A stretch of DNA of 64,000 nt from Isoetes taiwanensis (taxonomy: Eukaryota > Streptophyta > Lycopodiopsida > Isoetales > Isoetaceae), in NCBI GenBank assembly GCA_021234155.1, contig JAJEKV010000059.1:3782571-3846570 (forward strand), given 5' to 3'. The notes beneath the pieces were generated by a model. That model ran no database searches. It saw nothing but the letters and a program-made list of their open reading frames with translations, and was not told the origin of the DNA. The number at the start of each line of letters is the position of its first letter. Positions within the stretch are counted from its first letter, which is position 1. Positions 34,225 through 44,930 of the stretch are shown piece by piece. A program made the position numbers and the translations under genes.

Positions 34225-34846
34225 GGGGCCAAAAACACTGAGTTTTGCTTCAATTTGTTGATTCCAAATGCAGAGCTTAGTAATACACCCTAATTAAGCA
34301 TGCTTTACACATTAAAATGATCAAAACATAAGTTTGTATTTACAAACAGTTGTGTATTTACACTAAACTAGCAATCTCCTTTGTGAGGAGAACTCGTGGA
34401 TGTTGCAACCGAGTGCTTGATAGTCGAGAAGGTTCTTCATGCAGATGATTAACGTATGTCTTCCATTCGATGATGATTCTTGATAGGCCAGGTGTGCCAT
34501 GTACTACTCGCTTCGTTGGTAGAGGTGTTTGCCATAGTGCTTCCTCTCTTGGGTCTGCCTTTTCACACTCCTCCTTTCTGTTGTCAGCACATCGCCTGGG
34601 TCTTCGATGTCTTCAAAAGTCATGCCCTTTGCTCCCTAAAAGTTATTACTTCTATTTCTAAACAAACCCTAGTTTGGAAGATAGAATTTAGGGTTTGAGA
34701 TATTTTGGTCATTTTGAGGTGGAATATAATACTTTTAACCAAATTTGAGGTCATAAATGGATTCTTTAACCTTTAATGGTCCTAACGCAACAACTTTTAG
34801 GCGATTTGGAGCTGTATAACTCAAGTTATGAAGGCTCAAAGTTTTA

Positions 34847-34918
34847 ACCACTCACACAGTGCGCGAGGAGCACTTTGGAGCATGGTCCAAAGTGGTCTGG
34901 GCGCACTCTGTGAGGGGT
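34847..34918. repeat. 72-bp hairpin repeat, copy 4
   Basis: Full length with the TTTGGAGCATGG centre of copies 1 and 5. It is followed by TCACCT, as is copy 5. Confidence 0.95.
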
Positions 34919-35059
34919 CACCTCTTTTTGGGTCCAATTTTCAATTTACAAGGGTTTTCTTAGTGTTTTAACATGAAAACTAGCTAGAATCTAAGTAATA
35001 AGCTGAACTACACTGTCAGATTAGCTAGATTATGCATCTTACTAGGTCAACTTGGGTCC

Positions 35060-35131
35060 ACCACTCACACAGTGCGCGGGGAGCACTTTGGAGCATGGTC
35101 CAAAGTGGTCTGGGTGCACTCTGTGAGGGGT
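35060..35131. repeat. 72-bp hairpin repeat, copy 5
   Basis: Full length with the TTTGGAGCATGG centre. It lies closest to the primer-binding site, about 200 bp away. Confidence 0.95.
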
Positions 35132-35334
35132 CACCTGATTTTGGACAATTTACGTTGGGTTCTTGCTAGAACTTATTACTAACTTAACATTAACCTATTT
35201 TTTGCACTAGAAATTGGAAAAAAATTTCCCAATTTTCGAGGTTCATGCTTGGGTGGCTATTCCCAAGACTTGAAGTCTATTGTTAGTCCTATGGGAAAAA
35301 TGGTCAGTGCTCGATCTTGTTCTACCAAGATCAT

Positions 35335-35346
35335 GCTCTGATACCA
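35335..35346 (-). promoter_or_regulatory. Primer-binding site of the minus-strand LTR retrotransposon
   Basis: GCTCTGATACCA on the plus strand is the exact complement of TGGTATCAGAGC, the initiator tRNA-Met type site. The LTR begins one base further right (35348, TGTGACGTCCC). Confidence 0.85.
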
Positions 35347-35347
35347 C

Positions 35348-36620
35348 TGTGACGTCCCTCCTACTCCCTATACGGTGCACACACCATATCATAAGTCGGA
35401 GCATTCTCCCTGTCAGCCAAACTGGCAGGGGCCATCCACCTGACTCCACTCCCAGTGGAATGAGCCAACAAGGGAAGAGTGGATGTGTCATTCACCCGTC
35501 TCCCTTGAATTGGCCTATGTATGTGGAAGCGTGAATAAACATGAGCACATAACACAATATATCAATACAATCACCTTGAAGGGTGAACACATCATGAACA
35601 TCATAGAGATAACAACATCAACATAAACAATAACAGAAAAGGGGGAGATCCTACCCAAGGCTCGAGGACTCAAGGGGATGGTGATGGCTTGGGCCTCCGA
35701 AGTCATTGCGCATTTAATTCATGGCAAATGGATTTGGTGGCATAAGAACATGGCTTAAGGTAGTCCACTCCATCAGCCCCTCCAGGTGCACACTTTGCGC
35801 AGTAGGTTGAAAAGTATTGGGACTCTGACCAGTAGGGTGGTGAATAGCAGGGGGCTACTATTCTTTGGGTTGCATCTCCCAAACCGATGAGGAAGGAGGA
35901 GAGTCTCCTCCCCTCCAGAGGCATCCATGCCCATCACGGGCAGCTAGAGGGCCACTGCCCTTATTCGACTTGAACTCAATGGAAGGTGACGCATCACCCC
36001 ACGAGTGTCGAGCTCATGCCTTGCCCACACGGTGACAAGCCATTAAGCCTAGCGCATAGACCCCCTGGGAGGTTTTACACACCGAGAGGTCAATTCGTGA
36101 TTGGGACAAGTTCCTCCTTATCATCCGGTCAAGTCCCGCCACCCACAACTAGGCGGGCTCCTGTGCACGGGCCGCAAGTAATTGGGAACTAGTATGCCAG
36201 AACTGAAATAGAGAATAACATCAAATCTATCTACCTAAACATCTAGAGTTAGGTTCCTTTGTTAGAGCTTATGATCTCGGGATCTATCGGACCTCTATGG
36301 CTGAACTAACATACTAAACCCGACTTATTGCCTAGCCAAAAGGTTTGCACAAATGAATGACTAGATACACGGTCCTTGACTGTTCGGATCCTCGAAAATC
36401 GCCCATGCCTCGATCCTAATAAGGCTGGCGCTACTCGATGATTTGTTGTGCAAAAGGCTTTTCGTGAGTCCGGCATCGTGGATTGGGTTCTTGACTTGGC
36501 GAAATGGCTCAAAAAGAACCCTGAATTGAGAGAGGAAAGGAGCTCTAGGAAAACCCTAAAATGCAAAGAGAAGAAAGGTTTAGGGTTTAAGGGAAAAGCC
36601 CTTTTATAGAAACCCTTAGG
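35348..36620 (-). repeat. 5' LTR of the minus-strand retrotransposon
   Basis: The inner edge is fixed by the primer-binding site. The outer edge is not resolved. A TATA-like TATAAAAGGG on the minus strand (about 36600) suits the LTR promoter. Much of the interior is homologous, in the opposite direction, to 41860-42530, including GCTAGGC(C/T)TAAT, AGCTCGACA and AGTCCCAATACTTTTCA. The LTR is at least about 1.27 kb. Confidence 0.65.
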
Positions 36621-38135
36621 GTTATGTTAGACATTGGCCAAATGGGATTTAGCCATTTGGCAATGGGGTCCATGGGGTTTATAATTGTGTATGTTTATTT
36701 AACATGCACAACATTCAATGTTGCCCCTAGGTGCAACCCTATATCTCGCAAGTACATGTCATTGATGACATGTATGTACGTAGACGCGGGCGATAATATT
36801 ACGATTAGGTATATTATCTTTGGATCGCCACAATCGCCACACAAAATTTGCATGGATGAAAATACTATAGGTAAGTTGGTAGGCCGAATATCACTAACAA
36901 AGAAGAAACAGTTCAGCCGACATCCGTCCACATGACTTCAACTTCTACATGCATGCAAACTCAACTCCCCATTGTCAACTCAAAACCGCGGTGGAAATAG
37001 AAGATGCTTGGTGAACACAACTTTCAAGTGGGCCTTAACTCTACTTCAAATCTCAAACCTTCAAAGTTCTACATCTTTCAAACGTAAAGTACATGTAGGC
37101 CATGTTCTGCTCCCATATTGAATGTGGTGCTGACACATGGCATATTTTCAAACTCAGAAAGTCCTGTAAATTGTTAGCTATTTATGTTTTAAGCAGAAAG
37201 TCTAGTAATAATTATTAAACATGTATAAAAATGTAGAGTAAAAAATCTAGAATGTTGTCCAGAATGAAGGTAAAATAGAATAAACAGTAAAAAAATCGGA
37301 TTATTAAGTGGTAAAAACTTGCAAAATGCAAGTAAAAAGTTTTGTATTCAGATTTCAAAATGTTTTACAGTGAGAATACAAACATCAAAAGAACTTTTAA
37401 GTTCCATCTTCACTGATTTTCTTCACAATTTCAGACACATCCAGAGAAGAACCACCTTAAGCCATTACAACCTTACTAGCTACACAATCCTCAAGAACCT
37501 GAAAAGCAAACAAAAGGTTAGTGAAGTTTAAAAAAAGACACAAACCCCATAAAGACACAAGCTACTGACCAAAAAAGAAGTTCCCCGAAGTCAGCCGGAC
37601 CAGGACCTACGGATCTCAAAAAATATGATGAATCTCATGTCTAAATAGAGCATACAAAGCCATGATCTTGCATTCTTACCTTCGTGATTGCATAAAACCA
37701 AGCCTTAGACCAACAAGAACATATAGCCGAACAAAAAAAGAACAAATAAAATGTAAAATAACAAGAAACCGAGGCAAAAACCGAGGCGCTAATGCATGAA
37801 AATGTCAAAATAGAGCATGCAAGCCATGATCTTGCATTCCTTACCTCCAGACTGCATAAATTAAGCCTTAGACCAACAACGCCATAGCCAGAAAAGAACA
37901 GTCGCAAAACTGAGGCACTAATGCATGAAAATGTGCAAGAAGCTATGGGCTAACTCCTACCAAAATAAGAACCTAAAGAGCGAAGCCTCCATGAAGCGCC
38001 ATCACCAACTTAATCCGGACAGCCTCTCCGGCCATTGCAATAAGGAAAAAAGAAAGTCCAAATGAGCCGGCCGAATTGTTTATACAAAAGCCGACGCGGG
38101 CGTAACGCGGGCCACGCGGTACTCTTACGTAATTG
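36621..38135. other. Intergenic DNA with a diverged tandem duplication
   Basis: Between 37645 and 37935, two units of about 160 bp share CCATGATCTTGCATTC, TTAGACCAACAA and CTAATGCATGAAAATGT. The rest, 36621-37640, shows no gene. Confidence 0.6.
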
Positions 38136-38275
38136 AAAGCCCTTTTGGGCAACATTCTGAACTGTCAAGTGTGCCGACGCGCAGAGGCACACTTTCCAGT
38201 CGCGGAGGCAAGAGGCACACTTTCCAGTCGCGGAGGCACACTTGACAGTCCAGAATGTTGCCCAAAAGGGCTTTT
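38136..38275. repeat. Large near-perfect inverted repeat (hairpin)
   Basis: The arms 38136-38175 and 38235-38275 are reverse complements over about 40 bp (AGCCCTTTTGGGCAACATTC against GAATGTTGCCCAAAAGGGCT, then GTCAAGTGTGCC against GGCACACTTGAC). The loop of about 60 bp contains a tandem repeat of GAGGCACACTTTCCAGTCGC. It lies about 0.7 kb upstream of the COMMD3 start. Confidence 0.9.
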
Positions 38276-38971
38276 CCTTATACGTACTTAGGTTGCATTT
38301 TGCCTTATCCGCCAATAGCACAACGAGATGTGGCACACTTTTTCCTGAATTCCTACCCAGCTCAACAGCGACGGCTTTTGAAGGATTGACATCGCATTCT
38401 AGAGGATTTACCCCATCTCATTTGAAGCTTTTACCCTTGATTCCAAATTTCTTGCTGCCCGCAGAACGCAACCTAGGTTGCTATAGGCATTTGACATGCC
38501 CGGAATCTCGACAAAACAAACATTCCCGTATATAAGAATGGCAGTTTACTGCCGATTCGAGGAGGAATCCTCACGAGCGGCGCCGGAAGCGAGGATGACT
38601 CTGAATCGCAATCGGCGAACCGCCATTCTTATAACGTGGATGCAACAGGTTGCATTACGCGCCCGAATGGGGTAAAAACTTCGTAATCGAGGGTAGAAAG
38701 CATCGGAATGAGAGGTAGATGGCCGTAATGAGAGGTAAATCGCCGAGAATGAGAGGTAAATCCAAGTAATTTCAAGAACGCCGCTGCTCTTCAGCTTCAC
38801 GAAGTTTCGGAATAAAACCTTAGCCAGATGGCAATAATGCCATTGGCGGATATGGCAGAATGCTACCTAAGTTGCATTTACGTATACGGAAATATCCCAT
38901 CTCCACCACAAGCATTTCTAGGGTTTTATGAAAAAAAAGGAATTCCGACATCCAGAAACCCTAAATCCAAC

Positions 38972-39562
38972 ATGGGCCGCCTAGAGCTTGGCGATGGCGT
39001 GATGAAGTCGTTGGCCTTGGCCAACGCACTGTCAGATGAGCAGCTTCGCACCCTAGCATCTGCAGCGGTCTCTGTTATCCTTGCACGTGCTCGAGAAAAT
39101 GAGGCCTTGGCAGCCGCTGTTTTGGATGATTTAGACATTGATCTCATTAAACGCGTTTATTCGGCATTAGTCTGTTTCTACATTGAAGCAGCAAAACAAG
39201 ATTCATCGATGGAAGATGTAGGTAAGTTTCTCAACCAAGATTGTGCCTTTCCTGACTCTAAGGTTAAAGTAGTTAGCATTGTCTTTCAAAGCAAAAGGGA
39301 AGAATTGAGAGCTTTGTTGGCAGTGAATGCAAATTATTCTGCAATGCCCAGACTGAAAGGCGTAGATTGGAGTCTTGATTACTTGGACTTAGGGGACCAG
39401 GCAGAAAGGGAGCTTCAGTATACTGTCAAATTAAATAGCTCCTTAGACAAGGGAACATCTGAAGAGCTTGAATTTGTTTGCAGTGTAGAGGAGCTTCAAG
39501 ACCTTGTGTCTAGCCTTAAAGATGCTTGCAAATCAGTGGAAAGGGCCATTGCTAAAAACTAA
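38972..39562 (+). CDS. COMMD3: COMM domain-containing protein 3 (COMMD3), single exon
   Basis: Subunit of the COMMD ring in the Commander complex (COMMD-CCDC22-CCDC93), which works with Retriever in endosomal cargo recycling in the cytoplasm. From Met at 38972 the protein has 196 residues, close to the 195 of human COMMD3. Residues 1-120 form the helical N-domain. Residues about 124-196 form the COMM domain: MPRLKGVDWSLDYLDLG with the conserved Trp, then FVCSVEELQDLVSSLKDACK and SVERAIAKN. The last block aligns closely with the COMMD3 C-terminus and distinguishes it from other COMMD paralogues. The frame stays open upstream to 38828, but AACATGG at 38972 is the better start context and gives the family length. 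An AATAAA signal lies 60 bp after the stop. The single exon could reflect retroposition, but the frame is intact. Confidence 0.88.
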   Translation: MGRLELGDGVMKSLALANALSDEQLRTLASAAVSVILARARENEALAAAVLDDLDIDLIKRVYSALVCFYIEAAKQDSSMEDVGKFLNQDCAFPDSKVKVVSIVFQSKREELRALLAVNANYSAMPRLKGVDWSLDYLDLGDQAERELQYTVKLNSSLDKGTSEELEFVCSVEELQDLVSSLKDACKSVERAIAKN

Positions 39563-39621
39563 GACAGCCAATATGAGAAAGCTTTTTAGGAATTTTAGGT
39601 GTGTGAACCGCTGTGGTGCTG

Positions 39622-39627
39622 AATAAA
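39622..39627 (+). terminator. Polyadenylation signal of COMMD3
   Basis: AATAAA, 60 bp after the COMMD3 stop codon. Confidence 0.6.
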
Positions 39628-40065
39628 GCTTAAAGAAATGAGGAATTCAGCAAAAATTCAGGCAGTTATAGGACCTAGGACATTTCAGGTCCATAATACA
39701 AAGCGCGTTTACAGCAACTAGGCGGTAATGGCCAGTGATTTTTACTACCATGGGCTCGAACTTAATGTAATCCTCACCTGGCATTAAGAGTTTGCCATAT
39801 TAAAGACATCCTTGACAGTGCAACTATGCTGATGTACTAACACAAGTGGGATCTAAGCCAGCATATAAAACTGTCATGGCCAGTTTCAATACGGTGCCAC
39901 ATGTTGGCATTAGACCATATAAACTGCAGTTGACCATATGTTGAGATTTCTGGTATTGCCTGATATTCATAGATATTCATACGTATGTGAAGGAGCTTCT
40001 AGTTGATGCCATCTGGCCACTTTAAAAGCAAACAAGAGTAGAGAATTTCATGCTTAGTTGAAAGA
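39628..40065. other. Spacer 3' of COMMD3
   Basis: No coding or repeat signal recognised. Confidence 0.4.
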
Positions 40066-40160
40066 ATGGCATTGCGGATAATCTACTCAACATGCATGAT
40101 ATTGGCTTTGCTCAAGAGGCTCTCAAATGCTTTGAACAAATATCACTGCAAAATCATTCC
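40066..40160 (+). pseudogene. Pentatricopeptide repeat (PPR) fragment
   Basis: ADNLLNMHDIGFAQEALKCF followed by EQIS matches one PPR helix pair of the plant PPR type (xALLDMYAKCGxxxEAxxxFxxxP). It is alone, without initiator or continuing frame, so it is a relic. A second PPR scrap lies at 61690. Confidence 0.5.
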
Positions 40161-41859
40161 ATACAATGAAAAACGAAAGGTTGCAATTTAAAATTTCAGG
40201 AAACCTCTGAGGGAAAGAGATGCTAGAAAGGCTGATGAATTAACGTTTCTTTTTCTTAACAAGGTTTGTGGCTTTATTTGCTATTAGATTACTTATAAGC
40301 ACACACTGCAACATAAAAATCATTGCGTGTCCTGTCCACCAAGATGTCTTCACCGTCACACACCTGTGTCTCTTGGGCTTTTTGTTGATGAGTCCTTTGC
40401 TCTTTAAAGGTAGTACCAATACCAACAACGTTGTAGCAGACTAGTAGAAAAGACTAGTGATGCTTTGTTGCCAAACATTATGCATTGTAAAAGCTAGAGA
40501 ATATGACAGTAATTCGCCCCAAGGCATTTATTACTTTTAGTTATTTTCCTCTCCTTAGTGTTTATTACAATGGTTTCCCAAGCACAAAAATCCTCTACTT
40601 TTTATTAAAACTTTTTTCTATTAAACAAATGGTAAAAAAGCATTTGCACATTTGCAAACACAACAATGGTAATGGTAAGAACCTTGACATTGGAAAAAAC
40701 TGGAATAATGTCACAATTGCACCAAATAACAATTAGAAAGGCACTAGAAATTAGCTAGATCATGAAAATGCAAATTTATTAAACACGTTACCAATATTCC
40801 AAAAATGAACTAGCACATGACCTTAATATGTAACAAAAAGCACATTGGGATTGTAAAGGAAAAAGAGACAATGAAATTCGGTATGGTACCTTACTATTTG
40901 AAATCATGGCGTACTATAAGATTCAAAGACAAAGAAACACTTTTATTCAAACGCTTATTATGGGAATTGAACCCATCATAACCTTAGAATTAGGTGAAAA
41001 ATGGCACACCTATAAACATTATGATGGGCATAGGATTAGGCAACTAGACTCTTATGCATGGCATTGTTATGGACGCCATGTTGTAAGGTCGTGATGCAAT
41101 TCCTTCATATCTTCTGGCCCGAGTGTCAGATAATGTATTCTTTAGTACTCGAAAAGTTGGATATGCGAGCTTTCTTGCTCCCTATTGATATGCAATTTAC
41201 ATAGTTTTGTTGAGTATAACTAAGCTAGATTTTGGTTTTCTTTGTTTTGTTTCGGCCACCATGGCAACCAACGTAATATATAAGTTGCACTTCACCCCAT
41301 AAGTCCAATAACATTGTATCTTCGATTCATAGAACTATTATAGACCATTAGATTCATGGAACTATTATAGACCATTAGCTGTATGTTGATAAAACATGTG
41401 AATATAACCCATATAGCCCAGTTCCCGGAGGAGCCAAGTCACCCAAGCGAGTGGTAACCCTAAATCATAGAGGCAAAAAGAGCAAGAATCCCAGAAGTTA
41501 CCTTTTTTCGTGTTCAAGCCTTCTTGCTTGCATTGGGAGCAGTGCCTGACAGAAGTCGGTCTTGCAGCAGTAGCCAAACTCACTTTTTGAGGCAATTCCG
41601 AAGTCTTCACTTGTTTCAATGGCATGGATATGTCCTAAGGTATTGGAGCCAGCCAAGAATCCGATGAGTGGTGATTCTGTCATTCTTAGGTTAAAATAGT
41701 ATCTGACCTTAGTCTTGGATGATCTCCTGAGCCTATCGACCCTGGTCTGTAATCATTAACCAACGAACCTTAATCATATTGATTAAATTAGCTAGATTTG
41801 ATTTATTATTTGATTCATTATGTTTCATTATGATGGATTGTATCTTTGTGCGCACCTCT
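40161..41859. other. Intergenic DNA, nothing recognised
   Basis: Short frames only. A GGGAATTGAACCC block near 40970 is a B-box-like tRNA remnant on the minus strand without a matching A box. Confidence 0.4.
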
Positions 41860-42530
41860 TGTGCTTGGGGAAGGGGGGTAGAGACCTAAAAGCCATGAGT
41901 AGTATGCTCCTAGTGATAGACCTCATTAATTCCCATTAATATGTGACATGCGCGTAGGAACCCGTCTGACTGTGGGTGATGGTGCTAAACTGACTTAAAA
42001 GAAAGACTTAACGGCCTACAGTTGATCCCTTGGCGTGATGTGTCCCTTGGGGAAACATTGTTTGCTAGGCCTAATAGCTTGTCACTGCATGTGGGCAGGT
42101 ATGGGCTCGACATCAGTGGGGTTAAGTCATGTACGGGCATGGGAGACCATGGCCCTTTAGCCATCTGTAGTTGGCATGTACTTCTGGGAGAGAGTTGTCT
42201 CTTCCTGCCTCATCGAGCCAAAGGAGATGCAACCCTGAAATAGTCCTCTTGACTATATCCACTACAGCCAAGTCCCAATACTTTTCAGTCTATTCGTAAA
42301 GTATGAACATGAGGGGTGGATGGAGTGGACTATCCAACTGCCATTGTTTCTTTGCCAGCCCAATCCAGTGTTATGAACTCTGTTTGATTGATCTATGGAG
42401 GACCTAATCGTCAGTCGATTCCCTTGAGTCTGACTAGGTAGAATATTCATGTGATGATATAAATTGGATTTGTTTCTGTTGTTATCTAGATTGAAGTGAT
42501 TTCATCCTTTGAGGTGGCTATTGTTAAGGA
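41860..42530 (+). repeat. Diverged LTR copy, opposite orientation to 35348-36620
   Basis: Reading the minus-strand LTR at 35.3-36.6 kb in its own direction gives the same landmarks in the same order. These are GGAACCCGTCT...GTGGGTG, GCTAGGCCTAATAGCTTGTC, GGGCTCGACATC, GGAGATGCAACCC, AGTCCCAATACTTTTCAG, CCCTTGAGTC, TGTTGTTATCT and CTTTGAGGTG. It is much decayed, and no primer-binding site follows it. Confidence 0.7.
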
Positions 42531-42719
42531 CTATCCTTAGTAGCCTTAAGCAACTCCTCAAAAGTGCGGATCCTTCATGGAAGTTGTTAACCGAAGGGCC
42601 CCAACTTTTTCAAGGCTTTATCCCATACTCCATAGACCATATCAATCCCTCCCCTTCCTTGAGGTGCTTGATCTCAAGGATGTGGAATACATAAATGTTG
42701 TCACGAGAAATTAAGCATT

Positions 42720-42732
42720 GGCTCTGATACCA
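42720..42732 (-). promoter_or_regulatory. Primer-binding site of a second minus-strand LTR element
   Basis: GGCTCTGATACCA is the complement of TGGTATCAGAGCC, the initiator tRNA-Met type site. It sits two bases left of the LTR inner edge. Confidence 0.8.
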
Positions 42733-42734
42733 AA

Positions 42735-43113
42735 TGCTAAGCACTAGCACCTCTAGTGATAATCAATGCACCAAAAGGGTGAATCCTTCATCATTAAGAA
42801 GGGCAGATCCTTCATAGACATCATCAGCTAATGGACACTAACCTTTTCAAGGCTTTATCCCATACCCCAGAGACCATATCAGCTATGTTTATGTATATGT
42901 TTTATCATGTGCTTGTGTTGTTATGCACTTCCGTAGCTAAAGCAATATGAGAGAGATGGGATGACACGTCTATACTTCCTATATCGGATCTTGTTCATCA
43001 TCAAGAGTGTGATGTCTAATAGATGGTCTAATTTTGGCGCGCCAGTTGCTAACAAAAGGAAATCCCCCATTCATAAATGATAGGGGCATCATATATAAGT
43101 ATGGGACGTTACA
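42735..43113 (-). repeat. 379-bp LTR of a second minus-strand element
   Basis: On the minus strand it runs TGTAACGTCCCATAC ... TGCTTAGCA, with proper TG and CA ends and the primer-binding site just inside. The internal region to the left is only about 200 bp before other repeats, so the element is badly truncated. Its outer 250 bp recur at 43557-43804. Confidence 0.75.
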
Positions 43114-44930
43114 ACCTCTTTCTAAGTCTATTGATGTTTCTACTTTGATATATAATTTTGTGGCTTAGTGAGCCACTTGTTCAGCTATAGCGGTAGAGCA
43201 TGATAGTGCATGCAGCTCTTCGAGATGTCTCCCATGTACGTGGTGCTCCTCGTGTTCAGTACTTTTGATTTTATGGCAAGGTTTTCATGCATGTCATTCT
43301 CTGATTGGATTAAAAGGAGTGTCCAAGATTTGACAAGGCTAGCTCTATTGATGCAGAACTTCAAATACTATCCTCTACCAATAAAAAAGAACCTAACTCT
43401 ATCTTGGATGTGATCAAAGCTAAACAAGATCAAATGGCTTCCAAATTTTTCTCAGAAGACATACTCTTGCAATAGATTGTAGCTCCTTTATCCATGTTGC
43501 AGGGGGTTTCTATAGTGGACATTAACCATTCATCTCATCTTAAGCTACCCATAGACCATACCCCATAGACCATATCAACTATGTTTATGTATATGTTTTA
43601 TCATGTGCTTATGTTGTTATGCACTTCCATAGCTAAAGCGATATGAGAGAGATGGGATGACACGTCTATGCCTCCTACATCGGATCTTGTTCATCATCAA
43701 GAGTCTATTGTCTAATAGATGGCTTAATGTTGGCGAGCCAGGTGCTAACAAAAGAAAATCCCCCATTCATAAATCATGGGGGCATCATAAGTATGGGACG
43801 TCACCAGGGTAGCCCTTAAGGACGAAAGTTCGCCAAAAGGCTATTTTTTAAGGGTATCGAGAAATTTTCATGCTATGGTTTAGTAGGGCCCGTTCTGGAT
43901 GAAAAAAATAAAATTAGCCAACTTTTCTACAAACAAATTTCACTCCACTTGAAAATTCGCCACATACGCTAAGCGTCATAACTATGGATTCGCCTTATTC
44001 TCTACCCTCCTTCTTAAAGATTTCTTAAGGAATCGCCTAATATTCTAGGCTTTCTTCATAATCTAATCTATTCTCCATACCCATCCAGGTACATATGATA
44101 ATTTTAAGAGTTATTTTTGTAGCTATTGTGCTTCAAATACTTCTAAGGATGCACTGAAGAGCATGTTTTTACAAACTCCCCTTTTAATAGATTTGTTTTA
44201 TCTACAAGGATAAGCCACATTCTCATTTGCAAAGGTTAAGTTGTGGTATTGCATCATGCAACTATAGTTATAATGTGTTTGTGTCCTTGATTAAATATGG
44301 ATGCCGGTGAATAAAATTTCACCACATAAATTGCAATTGGAAAATAAAGACACTTAAATCCTGGCAAAATAATATTGGCCATGTTTCGCCTAGATTTCTA
44401 TAAAAAACATTCATGTCTAGAAAACATTCGCCAGCATAACTAATCTTGCAACTCTATTATTCGCCCGACCTTCTAAATTATGCTTAGACAAATTTGGCCT
44501 TAAGGGCAACCCTGGACGTCACAACCTCTTTCTAAGTCTATTGATGTTTCTACTTTGATACATAATTCTGTGGGTTGGCAAGCCACTTGCTCAGCTATAG
44601 TTGTAGAGCATGATAATGCATGCAACTCCTCGAGATGTCTCCCATGTATGTGGTGCTCCTCGGATTTTATGGTAAGGTTTTCACGCATGTCATTCTCTGA
44701 TTGGGAGTGTCCTGGATTTAAGAAGGCTAGCTGGTATTGATGCAGCACTTGAAATACTGTCCTCTACCAATAAAAAAGAACAAAACTCTATCTTGGATGT
44801 GATCAAAGCTAAACAGGCTTCCAAACTTTTTTCAGAAGACATATTCTATGCAATAGATTGTAGCTCCTTTATGCATGTTGCAGGGGGTTTCATTAGTGGA
44901 CATTAACCATTCATCTCATCTTCAGTATGC
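42865..44930. repeat. Segmental tandem duplication, about 0.7-kb unit, second copy split by a hAT insertion
   Basis: Unit 1 (about 42865-43545) holds the LTR outer part and its flank. Unit 2 (about 43557-44930) repeats it in the same order, with 710 bp inserted plus an 8-bp duplication. Shared landmarks include GAGAGATGGGATGACACGTC, AAATCCCCCATTCATAAAT, ACCTCTTTCTAAGTCTATTG, CTCGAGATGTCTCCCATG and ATTAACCATTCATCTCATCT. Confidence 0.9.
43805..44514. mobile_element. Non-autonomous hAT-type DNA transposon (710 bp)
   Basis: The terminal inverted repeats are CAGGGTAGCCCTTAAGG (left) and CCTTAAGGGCAACCCTG (right), with one mismatch in 17. An exact 8-bp target duplication GACGTCAC lies at 43797-43804 and 44515-44522. 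CAGGG-type ends with 8-bp duplications are diagnostic of the hAT superfamily. The interior has no transposase frame but has repeated ATTCGCC motifs. The empty site is preserved in the sister duplication at 43105-43112 (GACGTTAC). Confidence 0.92.

Noticed and set aside
36540-36600. Interstitial telomere-like repeats (AACCCTAAA and GGTTTAGGGTTT)
   Set aside because: Only one or two scattered units. AAACCCTAA is also a common plant 5'-leader motif and here lies in an LTR.
38828-38971. N-terminal extension of 48 residues on COMMD3
   Set aside because: The extension has no homology, contains Cys/Tyr-rich and Lys-rich random-looking sequence, and the inner Met gives the family length in a better start context.
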